From contig JACRQA010000154.1 in NCBI GenBank assembly GCA_016222915.1, positions 1 through 51,556 of the forward strand: a DNA stretch of 51,556 nucleotides. The letters are read 5' to 3'. The position numbers and the translations under genes were made by a program. The notes below the pieces were generated by a model. The model saw only the letters and a program-made list of their open reading frames with translations. It was not told the origin of the DNA and did no database searches. Shown here one piece after another: positions 30,058-39,973 of this stretch (position 1 is its first letter; each line of letters opens with the position of its first letter). Source of the stretch: Nitrospirota bacterium. Lineage in GTDB: Bacteria > Nitrospirota > Thermodesulfovibrionia > UBA6902.

Positions 30058-31530
30058 TCATGCAAAAGCATAATCATTGTAAGCCATCAAAGTCAGGATA
30101 GTCGATATCCTCACGCGCCTTTGAAAAACCCTGGGCAGTATCTTAAGAATAAATATCGACCTTTTGAAGTTGAATGAAAAAAGCAGGGTACACAGCCTTA
30201 GAGCAAACAGCAGCCGGTACTTGAATCTAATGGGATCAACATCGTTTGAGTGCCTCCAGAAATCGGTGTCCCAGTAATACATGAGCTTTTTATAAATGGA
30301 ACTAAACGAATAAACTTCCCTGAGCACCCGCTTATGCCCTTCCAGCAGCTCCTCGGGGGTCAGGCGGGCCGGAGAAAATACAACACTTTTCGCGTCGTAC
30401 TTGTCCCAGTCCTTATGGAGTATCCGGCCCTCTTCTTCAAGACGCTTGAAAAGCCTTGTGCCCGGAAACGGGGTCATGATGTTGATCAGCGGCATCAGCA
30501 ACCCTGTATCATCAATAAACTTTATCAGCTCATCAAATGATGTCTGCGTGTCCGAGTCATATCCCAGGATAAAAGACCCGTGGACCAATATGCCGTATGA
30601 CTGGATTTTCCTGATGGCCTCGTAATAGTCGTGCCGGAGATTGATCCCCTTGTCCATGCTCGAAAGGTTTTCCCTGGATATGGATTCAAGCCCGATTAAA
30701 ATAGAGCCGCACCCGCTGTCCTTCATTAATCTAAGCAGCTCATCTTCTTTTGATATATTGATCGACGCCTGGCATGACCAGTTGATATTATGTTCCTTCA
30801 AAGCGATAAACAGCTCCCGCGCAAATTTCCTGTTTGAAATAATATTGTCATCGGCAAAGAAAATGGACCTCTTCTTGAACCCGGCATCAGTGCCCAGAAC
30901 ATCCTTTATCTCCTGCGATATCTGACCGATGGTCCTGTTCCTTATCTTCTGACCGTCATAGGCGTGGACCGAGCAGAATTCACAATGAAACGGGCACCCC
31001 TTTGTGGTCTGAACAATATCGGAAAAATACCTGTCCTTCGAGAGAGCCGTCCTCACCGCAACGGGAAAGGCGGTCAAGTCAGCCTTCTTCTCCGCTTTAT
31101 AAATCTTTTTAAGACCACCGTTCCGGGCATCCGCCAAGAGCGTTGGCCACACCTCTTCAGCTTCACCCACTACAATGGAATCACTATGCATGAGGGCCTC
31201 TTCACTGCACATCGAAGGATGTATCCCCCCAAGGACGGTCTTTACTCCTCTCTGACGGAAGGCCCCGGATATCTGATATGCCCTTTTTGCAAACATGGTC
31301 CTTACGCTGATCCCTGCAAGGTCCGCGCCCCAGCCGTAATCGATGTCCTCTATGTTTTCATCAAACACCCTGATTTCATGTTCCGGCGGGGTCAATGAAA
31401 CAAGAGTGGGAATGGCGAGCAGATAAGAAAAATATTTTCTTGTAAGCAGAAAACCGGAGAAAAATTTATAATCGTAAAAGCTCTTTCCCGTATCAGAACT
31501 GTTCCTTGGAATAACTAAAGCGATCTTCAT
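30058..31530 (-). CDS. B12-binding domain radical SAM protein
   Basis: TKGCPFHCEFCSVHAYDG (CxxxCxxC) and N-terminal cobalamin-binding-like fold. Confidence 0.9.
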   Translation of the reverse strand: MKIALVIPRNSSDTGKSFYDYKFFSGFLLTRKYFSYLLAIPTLVSLTPPEHEIRVFDENIEDIDYGWGADLAGISVRTMFAKRAYQISGAFRQRGVKTVLGGIHPSMCSEEALMHSDSIVVGEAEEVWPTLLADARNGGLKKIYKAEKKADLTAFPVAVRTALSKDRYFSDIVQTTKGCPFHCEFCSVHAYDGQKIRNRTIGQISQEIKDVLGTDAGFKKRSIFFADDNIISNRKFARELFIALKEHNINWSCQASINISKEDELLRLMKDSGCGSILIGLESISRENLSSMDKGINLRHDYYEAIRKIQSYGILVHGSFILGYDSDTQTSFDELIKFIDDTGLLMPLINIMTPFPGTRLFKRLEEEGRILHKDWDKYDAKSVVFSPARLTPEELLEGHKRVLREVYSFSSIYKKLMYYWDTDFWRHSNDVDPIRFKYRLLFALRLCTLLFSFNFKRSIFILKILPRVFQRRVRISTILTLMAYNDYAFA

Positions 31531-31655
31531 AAATTATAAAAAGTTTAACATACGTAAGCGGGACAAAACAGCAATGCCCCTGGACCAGGTTTTTTAAATT
31601 ATATCTTGCAGTAATTATGTCCGGGGGACACAAAACACTGTGTTAAGATATCACC

Positions 31656-32537
31656 ATGAAAATAATTGATATCCATACCCACGGTATCGGCGGCTTTGAT
31701 ACCAGGACAGCATCAGAAGAACACATACTTAAGATCGCCGAAATACAGGGAAGCCTCGGAGTTTCCGGAATCGTCCCTACTGTATACCCTTCCACAATCG
31801 ATGCCATGCGTGAAAACATGCATGCAATCAAAAAGGCATTAGCAAAGCAAACCTGCGCAGGAGTCACAAGCCAAATCCCGGAAGCAAAAATCATCGGCAT
31901 TCATCTTGAAGGGCCGTTTCTTAATCCGTCCAAATGCGGGGCCCTCGGTCCGGCTTCATTCATAAAAGCCACTGAGTATAATCTCAATAAATTGATTGAT
32001 GGGTTCGAAGATGTAATAAAGATAATAACTATCGCGCCTGAAATGGAAGGTGCGATTGACATCATCAAAGCAACTTCCCGCAAGGGCATCATTGCAAGCA
32101 TGGGACATTCGGACTCCTCTTATGCAGAAGCGGAAGCCGGTTTCCGCGCAGGAGCGCGCTGTGTCACGCACATCTTCAACGCGATGAGAGGGCTCCACCA
32201 CAGAGAGCCTGGACTTGCCGGTTTCGGACTGATGAATTCCGATATTTATATCGAAGTCATTGCAGACCCGTTCCATCTCGACAGAAGAATAATGGAATTT
32301 ATTTTTTCAGTCAAGAATACTGACAAGATTATCATTATCTCAGATTCGGTCCAAGCCACGAACACGGTCCGGCCGCCACATAGAATACGCAATGAAGACG
32401 ACATCCTCCTCGGAGGCTCCTTGACGATAAAAGAAGCGGCAGAACAATTGATTCGTGAAGGACTGGACCAGGCCATTGTCATTAAATCGCTATCCGAGAA
32501 TCCCCGGGAATATTTGCAACTTGGTTTTATTCAATAA
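31656..32537 (+). CDS. N-acetylglucosamine-6-phosphate deacetylase-like amidohydrolase (short)
   Basis: DIHTHGIGGFD, GIHLEGPFLNPSKCGAL, GARCVTHIFNAMRGLHHREPG. Confidence 0.8.
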   Translation: MKIIDIHTHGIGGFDTRTASEEHILKIAEIQGSLGVSGIVPTVYPSTIDAMRENMHAIKKALAKQTCAGVTSQIPEAKIIGIHLEGPFLNPSKCGALGPASFIKATEYNLNKLIDGFEDVIKIITIAPEMEGAIDIIKATSRKGIIASMGHSDSSYAEAEAGFRAGARCVTHIFNAMRGLHHREPGLAGFGLMNSDIYIEVIADPFHLDRRIMEFIFSVKNTDKIIIISDSVQATNTVRPPHRIRNEDDILLGGSLTIKEAAEQLIREGLDQAIVIKSLSENPREYLQLGFIQ

Positions 32538-32758
32538 GGCCGCTTCGGTTGATAGTACATTCACGATGGTGCAATCGGAAGTGGTCCCTGGACCAAACTG
32601 TTCTTTGCGGTCTTGCGCAGCCATGCTGATTTGTAAATTTTATATGTGTTAAATCTATCTTGACTTATTGTATTTTTTACTATATATAAATATCATGAAT
32701 TATTTTATTATAGAACGCTGACCGCTATAATTTATATCAGCAGTTGAATAATTGAATT

Positions 32759-33538
32759 ATGAAAAAAAGAGCTATCGATAGAATCCCTGCAAATCTCAAG
32801 GCAGAATTTTTCTGGAGTGACAGGGTCAACACCGGACATATACTCGACCTGTCGGAAAACGGCTTCCTTATAAAGACTGACTCATGCCCTCTCATAAAGG
32901 CGAAATTCGATCTTAACATTGTCCTTCAGGATGATGTCCTTAAGGTCCCCGTTAAAGTCCGAAGGATAGTAAAGAATGATAATAACTATGATGCCATAGG
33001 AGTGGAAATAGTTAACCCGCCAAAAGAGTATCTTGAATATGTAGATTCGCTAAGGTGGGAACGGATCAAGGGAGTTAAAACAAGCGGGCAAACAATAAAG
33101 CTCTATGTCTGCAAAATATGTCATCACATTGCATTTGATCGCGCACCGCTAAATTGCCCCATCTGCAGCTCGACAATTGAGAGTTTTGAGAAGGCCCCTG
33201 AAGCTATTAAAAAACCGGACGACTTTTCCGAGCTCTCTGAATTCGAGAAGAAACATATTCCCGTAATTAACATCTTGAAGGAAAATGGATATGTCAATGC
33301 TCACATAACTGTCGGAGAGATAAATCATGAGATGAATATTGATGACCATATTTCACATATTGATTTTTATTACAATGCCCCCTTTATTAATAAAAAGTGC
33401 ATATCGAGACTGAGTTTTAATTGCGAGAAAATGCATCCTTCAACAACCCTACGCTTCGATAATGCAACCCAGGGAGTACTGACAGTCATCAGCAACTGCA
33501 GCGCCCACGGAAACTGGCTGTCCAAAATCACAATCTAG
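32759..33538 (+). CDS. PilZ + rubredoxin-like + superoxide reductase-like fusion protein
   Basis: PilZ RAIDR and DLSENG; CKIC...CPIC rubredoxin-like knuckles; KHIPVI, VGEINHEM..DDH, NCSAHGNW SOR motifs. Confidence 0.75.
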   Translation: MKKRAIDRIPANLKAEFFWSDRVNTGHILDLSENGFLIKTDSCPLIKAKFDLNIVLQDDVLKVPVKVRRIVKNDNNYDAIGVEIVNPPKEYLEYVDSLRWERIKGVKTSGQTIKLYVCKICHHIAFDRAPLNCPICSSTIESFEKAPEAIKKPDDFSELSEFEKKHIPVINILKENGYVNAHITVGEINHEMNIDDHISHIDFYYNAPFINKKCISRLSFNCEKMHPSTTLRFDNATQGVLTVISNCSAHGNWLSKITI

Positions 33539-33672
33539 CATAATTCCATCATTGTTGTGTAAATTGAATTTGACTCTGAGAACAGTGTTTTTCTGCGCTT
33601 TCCCTTCCGGTCCGTTTTAATTATTTGCATCTGCAAATGAGGCATGATATCCTTTTTCAAAGGAGGTTTGTT

Positions 33673-34203
33673 ATGGAGATACCACTACAAATCAGAAGTC
33701 GAAACATTGAACTTAGTGATGCCATAGAATCTGAAATCCGGAAGCGGGCGGAAAAACTGGATAAATTATATAACCGAATAACAAGATGCAAAGTAATTGT
33801 GGAGTCGCCTCATCATCAAAGCCATCAGGGCAAAAGATATAATGTTCAGATTGTGATGACTGTGCCCGGAGCTGAACTGGTCGTAACGCGAAACCCTGAT
33901 GAAGACATATATGTAGCCATCAGGGACAGTTTCAATGCAGCCTTCAGACAACTTGAAGACTATTCAAGACGCCAGAGGGGTGATATAAAACAACATGGGG
34001 AAGCGCCTGTCGCGGTGATAAGCGCCATCTTCACCGATAAGGGCTACGGCTTTATAACTACATCTGACAACCAGGAGATTTATTTCCACAAAAACAGCGT
34101 CCTGAACAGCGACTTTAAGCATCTTGAGGTAGGGATGAAAGTGCGTTATTCAGAAGGGAAAGGCGACAAGGGACCTCAGGCCAGCACAGTCACCTTAATC
34201 TGA
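33673..34203 (+). CDS. Ribosome hibernation promoting factor with C-terminal cold-shock domain
   Basis: HPF/RaiA N-domain (ELSDAIESEIRKRAEKLDKLY...DEDIYVAIRDSFNAAFRQLEDY) and CSD (KGYGFITTSDNQEIYFHKNSV); SD aaaggagg before 33673. Confidence 0.88.
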   Translation: MEIPLQIRSRNIELSDAIESEIRKRAEKLDKLYNRITRCKVIVESPHHQSHQGKRYNVQIVMTVPGAELVVTRNPDEDIYVAIRDSFNAAFRQLEDYSRRQRGDIKQHGEAPVAVISAIFTDKGYGFITTSDNQEIYFHKNSVLNSDFKHLEVGMKVRYSEGKGDKGPQASTVTLI

Positions 34204-34351
34204 TGAATATTCAGTCTGATGCAGCCGGTCATTAAAATAGAGTCATCTTCCGGCCCGCTTCTTTGGACAACTCCGCCCTTGATACGTGAATCAATAAATA
34301 CACATCCTGGCAGTTTGACCAATTGCCGTCAGATGGCTCTATTAAAATGAT

Positions 34352-34510
34352 GCGACGCCCCGCCCAAGTTAAACCTTGAGCTTTTTCTAGTTCGGAGCTT
34401 CGGCAGATGTTTTAGGCTTCCCCATAACTTCCGGGGCCTGCACACCACATCCGACTCCTGCTCCCTTACCCATTTGCTTGGTCCTCAGGTTTAATCTCTT
34501 CCAGGGTATC
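34352..34510 (-). ncRNA. ssrS: 6S RNA candidate
   Basis: Minus strand carries GAAGCCTAAAAC hallmark; closing stem TTAAACCTGAG...CTCAAGGTTTAA; paired ggag-tcgg-atg / cat-ctgccg-aagctcc flanking central region. Confidence 0.7.
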
Positions 34511-34600
34511 GCAAACCAAGTTCTTGATTTCATTTTAACTCATTTAAATACATTGTCAACCCCCTGTCTGAAACCAATGATTTAGATCGGCTAGCCTCGT

Positions 34601-34644
34601 GCACTGGAGATCCAGGTCGATTTACTTTCGAATCGATGCAGTGC
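34601..34644 (+). other. Stable nested hairpin in intergenic region
   Basis: GCACTG(TCGATT...AATCGA)CAGTGC nested stems. Confidence 0.5.
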
Positions 34645-34978
34645 GACGCAGGCCGGGAACACCTGTATTGTCTGAGAGACGGGAAGTCGTATACGCAGAC
34701 ATGTAGCTACGAGATGATGTGGTCTTTCGTATGAACATATTTTAAAAAGTTCGCTAAATGCATGTGTTCAGCCCTCCGCCAATTGGTTGACAAAAATGGG
34801 TATTTTTACCTGATAGCCATCAACTTATATTTCATCAGTATCTTCACTTTCTACCCGATATAGGCAATGCCTTAAGTTCTTTCCTTGGCAATTTGGTTTA
34901 TTTTATCTGCAATTTAGCAATGCCCTTGATTCACCGATAACAGCACTTGCATCATAATATTCAGACATCGTTGCAAGC

Positions 34979-34994
34979 CGGCACGATAATTGCA
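34979..34994 (+). promoter_or_regulatory. Sigma-54 promoter candidate
   Basis: CGGCACGATAATTGCA: -24 GGCAC, N5, -12 TTGCA. Confidence 0.6.
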
Positions 34995-35078
34995 TTTTGT
35001 AAATTAAGTAGTTGAAATTTTGAAAGAAAGGAGATGTAAATATTCTCTGAAGTCAGAGCTCAATGAAAGGAGATTCAA

Positions 35079-35414
35079 ATGTTAGAACTTGAAACAAAAC
35101 ATGAACAATGCACTATTTGCAAGCATGAATACACGTCAATTAATACTGAAGTTATGCCGGGTATCAAAATTTATGTTTGTGATACCTGCCTGGAAGCCGC
35201 TAAATATAACTTCATCTGGGTTTGCATGAGTTGCGGTCAAGTATATCTCAGGCCCAAGAAACTTGTAATCGAAAGAGTGAAGGATGTAGAGCTAAAAAGA
35301 GCATATATGCTTTGCGAAGATATGCAGATAATCCAGGGAATTGATATGTGTATCGCTTGCGATCCTGAAGGAATCGTAAATTATATGGACGCACAGAAAA
35401 CAGCAACCTGCTGA
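35079..35414 (+). CDS. Cys-rich (zinc-ribbon-like) small protein
   Basis: CTIC, CDTC, CMSC, CIAC knuckles; SD aaaggaga. Confidence 0.7.
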   Translation: MLELETKHEQCTICKHEYTSINTEVMPGIKIYVCDTCLEAAKYNFIWVCMSCGQVYLRPKKLVIERVKDVELKRAYMLCEDMQIIQGIDMCIACDPEGIVNYMDAQKTATC

Positions 35415-35584
35415 GGGCAAGACAATTAATGTCTGCATTGACAATAATTGTCACATGCCGAAAATTGAAGTTTGAGGCTGCTTTTTTGACAGTATAAAGT
35501 GGTTGCAGAAGGTTACAACGGAATAATGTGTGATGCATAATGAATAAAATCTAATCTCATCACGCATCACACATCTCTGATCTC

Positions 35585-36118
35585 CTAGTCCCCCTCAAAC
35601 TCGGTCAAGCAATAGACACTATATCCTCTTTCCTTTAACTTCTTCTCCCCTCCGACATCCGGAAGATTAACGATAAAGGCCATTTCTGTGACCACTCCGC
35701 CGAGCTTTTCAATCAATGCTGCGGCTGCTGCTGCCGTACCACCTGTAGCGAGAAGGTCATCAACGACAAGCACCTTCGTGCCCTTTGCTATTGCGTCCTT
35801 ATGAATCTCAACTGTATCTGTGCCGTACTCGAGTTCATATTCGTGACGTTCAACGGCTGCGGGAAGTTTGCCAACTTTTCTAATCGGGACAAAACCTTTA
35901 CCAAGAGTATAGGAAAGCGCTCCTCCTATGATAAAGCCTCTTGCTTCGATTCCGACTATAACATCAAAATCAATCTTGTCAGAGAGATATCTTTGAGTCA
36001 AATTGTCAATGACCAGCCTGAACCCCACAGGGTCTTTGATGAGGGTGGTTATGTCTCTGAACATGATTCCTTTCTTGGGATGGTCGGGGATGGTCCTGAT
36101 TTTTGACTTGATCGGCAT
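35585..36118 (-). CDS. apt: Adenine phosphoribosyltransferase
   Basis: FRDITTLIKDP, GIEARGFIIGGALSY, VLVVDDLLATGGTAAAA. Confidence 0.95.
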   Translation of the reverse strand: MPIKSKIRTIPDHPKKGIMFRDITTLIKDPVGFRLVIDNLTQRYLSDKIDFDVIVGIEARGFIIGGALSYTLGKGFVPIRKVGKLPAAVERHEYELEYGTDTVEIHKDAIAKGTKVLVVDDLLATGGTAAAAAALIEKLGGVVTEMAFIVNLPDVGGEKKLKERGYSVYCLTEFEGD

Positions 36119-36149
36119 TTGATTCCTCCTTTGTATTACGGCAGATAAA

Positions 36150-36914
36150 TTATTTCACGCAGACATCGTCATATTTTCCAATCTCCGGAATAATGCTGCG
36201 GAACAAATTGATCACATTGTCCGCGTTTTTCTTCATGACTTTTACAATCATCTCCCAGGTGACTGGCTCCTCCTCCTCATGCCAGCAATCATAGTCCGTA
36301 GACATGGCTATTGCAGCATAGTGCATCTTTTTCTCTCTGGCCAGAACGACTTCAGGGACTGTGCTCATGTTGATAACATCGGCGTTCCAGCTTCTGAACA
36401 TGTGGCTTTCCGCTTTTGTGGAAAAGCGCGGACCCTCAATTGTAATGACCGTCTTGTTTTTATGAAATGGCAGCTTCATTTTTTCTGCTGACCGGGAAAG
36501 CATATCTATAAGGCTCTGACAAAAGGGCTCGGCCATTGCAGTATGGACTACTACATTCTCATCAAAGAAAGTCGTTTCCCTCTTCCTGGTATGGTCGATA
36601 AACTGGTTGGGGAACACAAGGTGTCCGGGGGCTATCTCCTGGCGCAAAGAACCCACTGCTGTGGACGCAATAACATGGGTGCAGCCCTGTTCTTTCAGTG
36701 CCCATATATTGGCCCTGAAGTTGACCTTTGAAGGATAGATGGAATGGTCTTTCCCATGCCTTGCAATTATGACCACGTCAACTCCTTCAATAGAGCCGCA
36801 TGTTAGTACAGAAGTCGGTGGCCCATATGGAGTTTTAACGGAAAGCTCTTTTGCCTCTTTTAAAATATCAGGATTATCAAGTCCGGAACCGCCGATAATA
36901 CCTACTTTAATCAT
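36150..36914 (-). CDS. mtnP: S-methyl-5'-thioadenosine phosphorylase
   Basis: GIIGGSGLDNPDIL, ARHGKDHSIYPSKVNFRAN, MSTVPEVVLAREKKMHYAAIAMSTDYDCW. Confidence 0.93.
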   Translation of the reverse strand: MIKVGIIGGSGLDNPDILKEAKELSVKTPYGPPTSVLTCGSIEGVDVVIIARHGKDHSIYPSKVNFRANIWALKEQGCTHVIASTAVGSLRQEIAPGHLVFPNQFIDHTRKRETTFFDENVVVHTAMAEPFCQSLIDMLSRSAEKMKLPFHKNKTVITIEGPRFSTKAESHMFRSWNADVINMSTVPEVVLAREKKMHYAAIAMSTDYDCWHEEEEPVTWEMIVKVMKKNADNVINLFRSIIPEIGKYDDVCVK

Positions 36915-37018
36915 GAATATCTCCTCGCGTTATTAAAATTGGTAAGAAAGTTTTCAAGGAAGACTAAAAATAATACGGCCGTATAATTATAGATATTTCC
37001 CCGCCCATTATTCAATAA

Positions 37019-39973
37019 TCAGAGTTCGGTGTATATTGTTAAATATACCTGGGTTTCACCGTCTTCAGTAACTCCGCGAGCGATACCCAGGGCTGGAGTT
37101 ATCCTTAATTTATAACCCAGCACCATGTCCATTCGTGTCTCTGCACCGATACCCGCTGAAAAATCCTTCGTGCGAAATACTTTATTGTGACCCCACACAT
37201 TCCCGGCGTCTGCAAAAACAGCCATATGCACCCTGTCCCAGAAAAAGGGTTTGGTGCTCCAGCCCCTGAAAATGTACGTTATCGGGAACCGGTATTCCAA
37301 TGTGCCTTTTAATACATGCCTGCCCGTCTCAAAACCTGCAGCAAAACCCCGGATGGAATATACATTGAAGTCATAAGGAGGCCCGCCTATCTGATATGCC
37401 TGCTGTGCAATAAGTTCGCCGTCGGACCATGCCCCTTTCAGATTGAGATAAAGCACATGATGGCGCTTAAGACCAATGTACTCATCATAGTCAATTGCAC
37501 ATTCATTCTGTTCTAGGCCATTGCCCGATTCTTTAAGATATTTCCTGTAAATTACTGATATGTTTCTGCCCTCTTCTCTGCTTATCGAGTATGGATATTT
37601 CAGTGCATCGCCGTAGCCAAGGCCTACAAATACATTGTCTCTCCTGCCTTCATATACCTGGAGACCGTCGACCGTCCTGTTCTTGATGCGCGTAAGATGG
37701 TCCAACTTTACATAGCTATATCCTGCTGAGAGGTTCAATCTCGATTCAATCGTACTGTAAAGGGGAACATTGAGCCCCGCTGTAACACCCCTCCGCCTCT
37801 CATAGTAATTATCTTCGTCGGGATCATCATTGTCGGAAAAAAATTCCGAATAGCCGACCGGAACAGAATACGATCTCAAAAACAATGTGGGGTACCACCT
37901 GTCATATACATATTCGATATCATAATATCCCCGCCCGCCGGACCCGACTCCGCCCTGCATGACATAAGTATGATATCCAAGCACGTCCTGCCCTGCTGTG
38001 AAGGCGCCGAATACCGCTCCGTTATTATCAAACGTAAGGGTGGGCAGCCAGAATTTGGGAGCTAAGGTCTTCATAGGACAATACGTTTTCTCAGCAGGTA
38101 AAGCTTCGGAAAGCGCCTCTTCTTTCTCATCAAGGGTATTTCCCGCCTTTTGTTGAATGACCGGACGCTGCCAAGACGGCGTTATCCTCGGGCTTAACAA
38201 CGTGGAGGACCACTGCAAAGGATCATATGGAATTTCCGCTATATAAAACCCTTTTGAACTATAACCTGAGAAGTACAATTTTTTGTTCCCGGCGGATACT
38301 TCAGGCTGGAATGCGCCCCCCAGAACATGAGTGACCTGATAAATCTCCTTATCGGCAATGGAATATGCAAAGAGGTTATAGACACCTGTCCTATCGGAAG
38401 AATAAATGATGAATTTGCCGTCAGGAGACCATGCAGGATAGATATTGTCATAGTCCGTAACCAGTAACGTATCTATGGTCCTTGAATCAGGATCAAGCAA
38501 TTCAATAGAGGTCTGTCCTGAATTATCATGCCTTGAAAATACGATAAGCCGTCCATCGGGTGACCATCGGGGAGCTGACAGGGCAGCGTCCTGAAACGCG
38601 GTAATGACCTCTGTCTTTGCAGATTCAATTTCCATAATAGCGATATTCTGCTGCCCCGGCACGGTCTTCGCGAATACCAGCTTTTTCCCGTCAGGTGACG
38701 CATCAACATCCTTGGCCCTTATATTTTTTGTAATCCTTTCCACCGAACGGCCATCAAGATCATATGAATAAATGTCCTGGTATAAGTTATAGCTGTTTTT
38801 CATCTCAGCCTGTGTGAAATAGAGTCTCCTGCTGTCAGGGGACCAGGAAAGGCTGTGGTCCGAAGGGAATCTTCTTATCGTAAACTGTTCATCAAAAGTC
38901 ACGGAATCAAGGATTACAATTTCCTCATGAGCGTGGGGCCCGCGCCTGTTGACGGCAAGATGCCTCCCATCGGGAGAGATACGAGGATTGGTTATCTTTT
39001 CACCCGTGACAGGAAGTTTTTGATAGGTAGTTACAGGCTGGGTATTAAGCAGTTTGATCTTTTCATATTGTTCTGTCTTGAGCTTACCGACCATGTCCTC
39101 GTACAACTCCGCATAATTCAGTCCCGTCATTCTTTCAGGAGGCGCGCTTATAAAGAAAGGGAACCGTCCTGAATGTGATAGATTGAGCTCGCCGAGAGCT
39201 TCATTGGTTTTAATCCCGCTGATATACTTTTCAAGCAGCATGCCGTAAATATACGGCACGTTTCCGGCCGGCCAGTCAGGGACGTCACCGTTAAGCTGGT
39301 CGACACTCGGTAACCCGTCTTCGAGAACCGCCATTCTGAAAATCATTTCAACATAGGAGCTCCGTCCCCTTCCCGAAGAAGTCAGGTCCGTCTCCGCCCA
39401 CGTAGCGATCCCCTCGAGCCACCAGTCCGGCATAAAGACATTCGGCGGAGCGGTCGCCAGAAACAACATCAATGAAAGCGGGTCGTAGCCCGGCAGGGTC
39501 TTACCAAAAATACTTCTCATGACATCCGAGTATCCTCTCACAGGGTCCATGGTAAGAATATGGGTATATTCGTGTAACAAGACAAGTTCAAGCCAATTGT
39601 CATATTCTCCAAGGACCATATCAGGAAGCGGGGGGACCACAAATATGTATATTGCATTATACGGCAGGACCGTAGCCATGCCGTTGGCAAAGTCCATGTT
39701 ATCAATCAGGACAATCTGGGTCCTTTCCCTTGGGGCCCACTGGAAAACTGGAGATAATTTACCATGCATTTTTTCGGAAAACAAGGCTGCTTTGCCGGCA
39801 ATCTCATCAAGTCCCTGGTGAAAGTGAATCACGAAATGCTCAGTCTCTATAGTTGAAAACCTGAAGGACGGGTCTATCGTTGCGGAATAAGACGGCAATG
39901 GCTTGAGTATAAACGGACCGGCAATCAATACGGACATAACCAGGGTGCAAAACAGGCGCGATATTTTTTTCAT
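37019..39973 (-). CDS. Outer membrane fusion: HExxH peptidase-like, TolB-type propeller, BamA-like barrel
   Basis: LLHEYTHI...WWLEGIATW; repeated SPDGR/SPDGK WD40-like; C-terminal barrel 'GIGAETRMDMVLGYKLRITPALGIARG'; start reset to MKKISRLFCTLVMSVLIAG signal. Confidence 0.82.
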   Translation of the reverse strand: MKKISRLFCTLVMSVLIAGPFILKPLPSYSATIDPSFRFSTIETEHFVIHFHQGLDEIAGKAALFSEKMHGKLSPVFQWAPRERTQIVLIDNMDFANGMATVLPYNAIYIFVVPPLPDMVLGEYDNWLELVLLHEYTHILTMDPVRGYSDVMRSIFGKTLPGYDPLSLMLFLATAPPNVFMPDWWLEGIATWAETDLTSSGRGRSSYVEMIFRMAVLEDGLPSVDQLNGDVPDWPAGNVPYIYGMLLEKYISGIKTNEALGELNLSHSGRFPFFISAPPERMTGLNYAELYEDMVGKLKTEQYEKIKLLNTQPVTTYQKLPVTGEKITNPRISPDGRHLAVNRRGPHAHEEIVILDSVTFDEQFTIRRFPSDHSLSWSPDSRRLYFTQAEMKNSYNLYQDIYSYDLDGRSVERITKNIRAKDVDASPDGKKLVFAKTVPGQQNIAIMEIESAKTEVITAFQDAALSAPRWSPDGRLIVFSRHDNSGQTSIELLDPDSRTIDTLLVTDYDNIYPAWSPDGKFIIYSSDRTGVYNLFAYSIADKEIYQVTHVLGGAFQPEVSAGNKKLYFSGYSSKGFYIAEIPYDPLQWSSTLLSPRITPSWQRPVIQQKAGNTLDEKEEALSEALPAEKTYCPMKTLAPKFWLPTLTFDNNGAVFGAFTAGQDVLGYHTYVMQGGVGSGGRGYYDIEYVYDRWYPTLFLRSYSVPVGYSEFFSDNDDPDEDNYYERRRGVTAGLNVPLYSTIESRLNLSAGYSYVKLDHLTRIKNRTVDGLQVYEGRRDNVFVGLGYGDALKYPYSISREEGRNISVIYRKYLKESGNGLEQNECAIDYDEYIGLKRHHVLYLNLKGAWSDGELIAQQAYQIGGPPYDFNVYSIRGFAAGFETGRHVLKGTLEYRFPITYIFRGWSTKPFFWDRVHMAVFADAGNVWGHNKVFRTKDFSAGIGAETRMDMVLGYKLRITPALGIARGVTEDGETQVYLTIYTEL

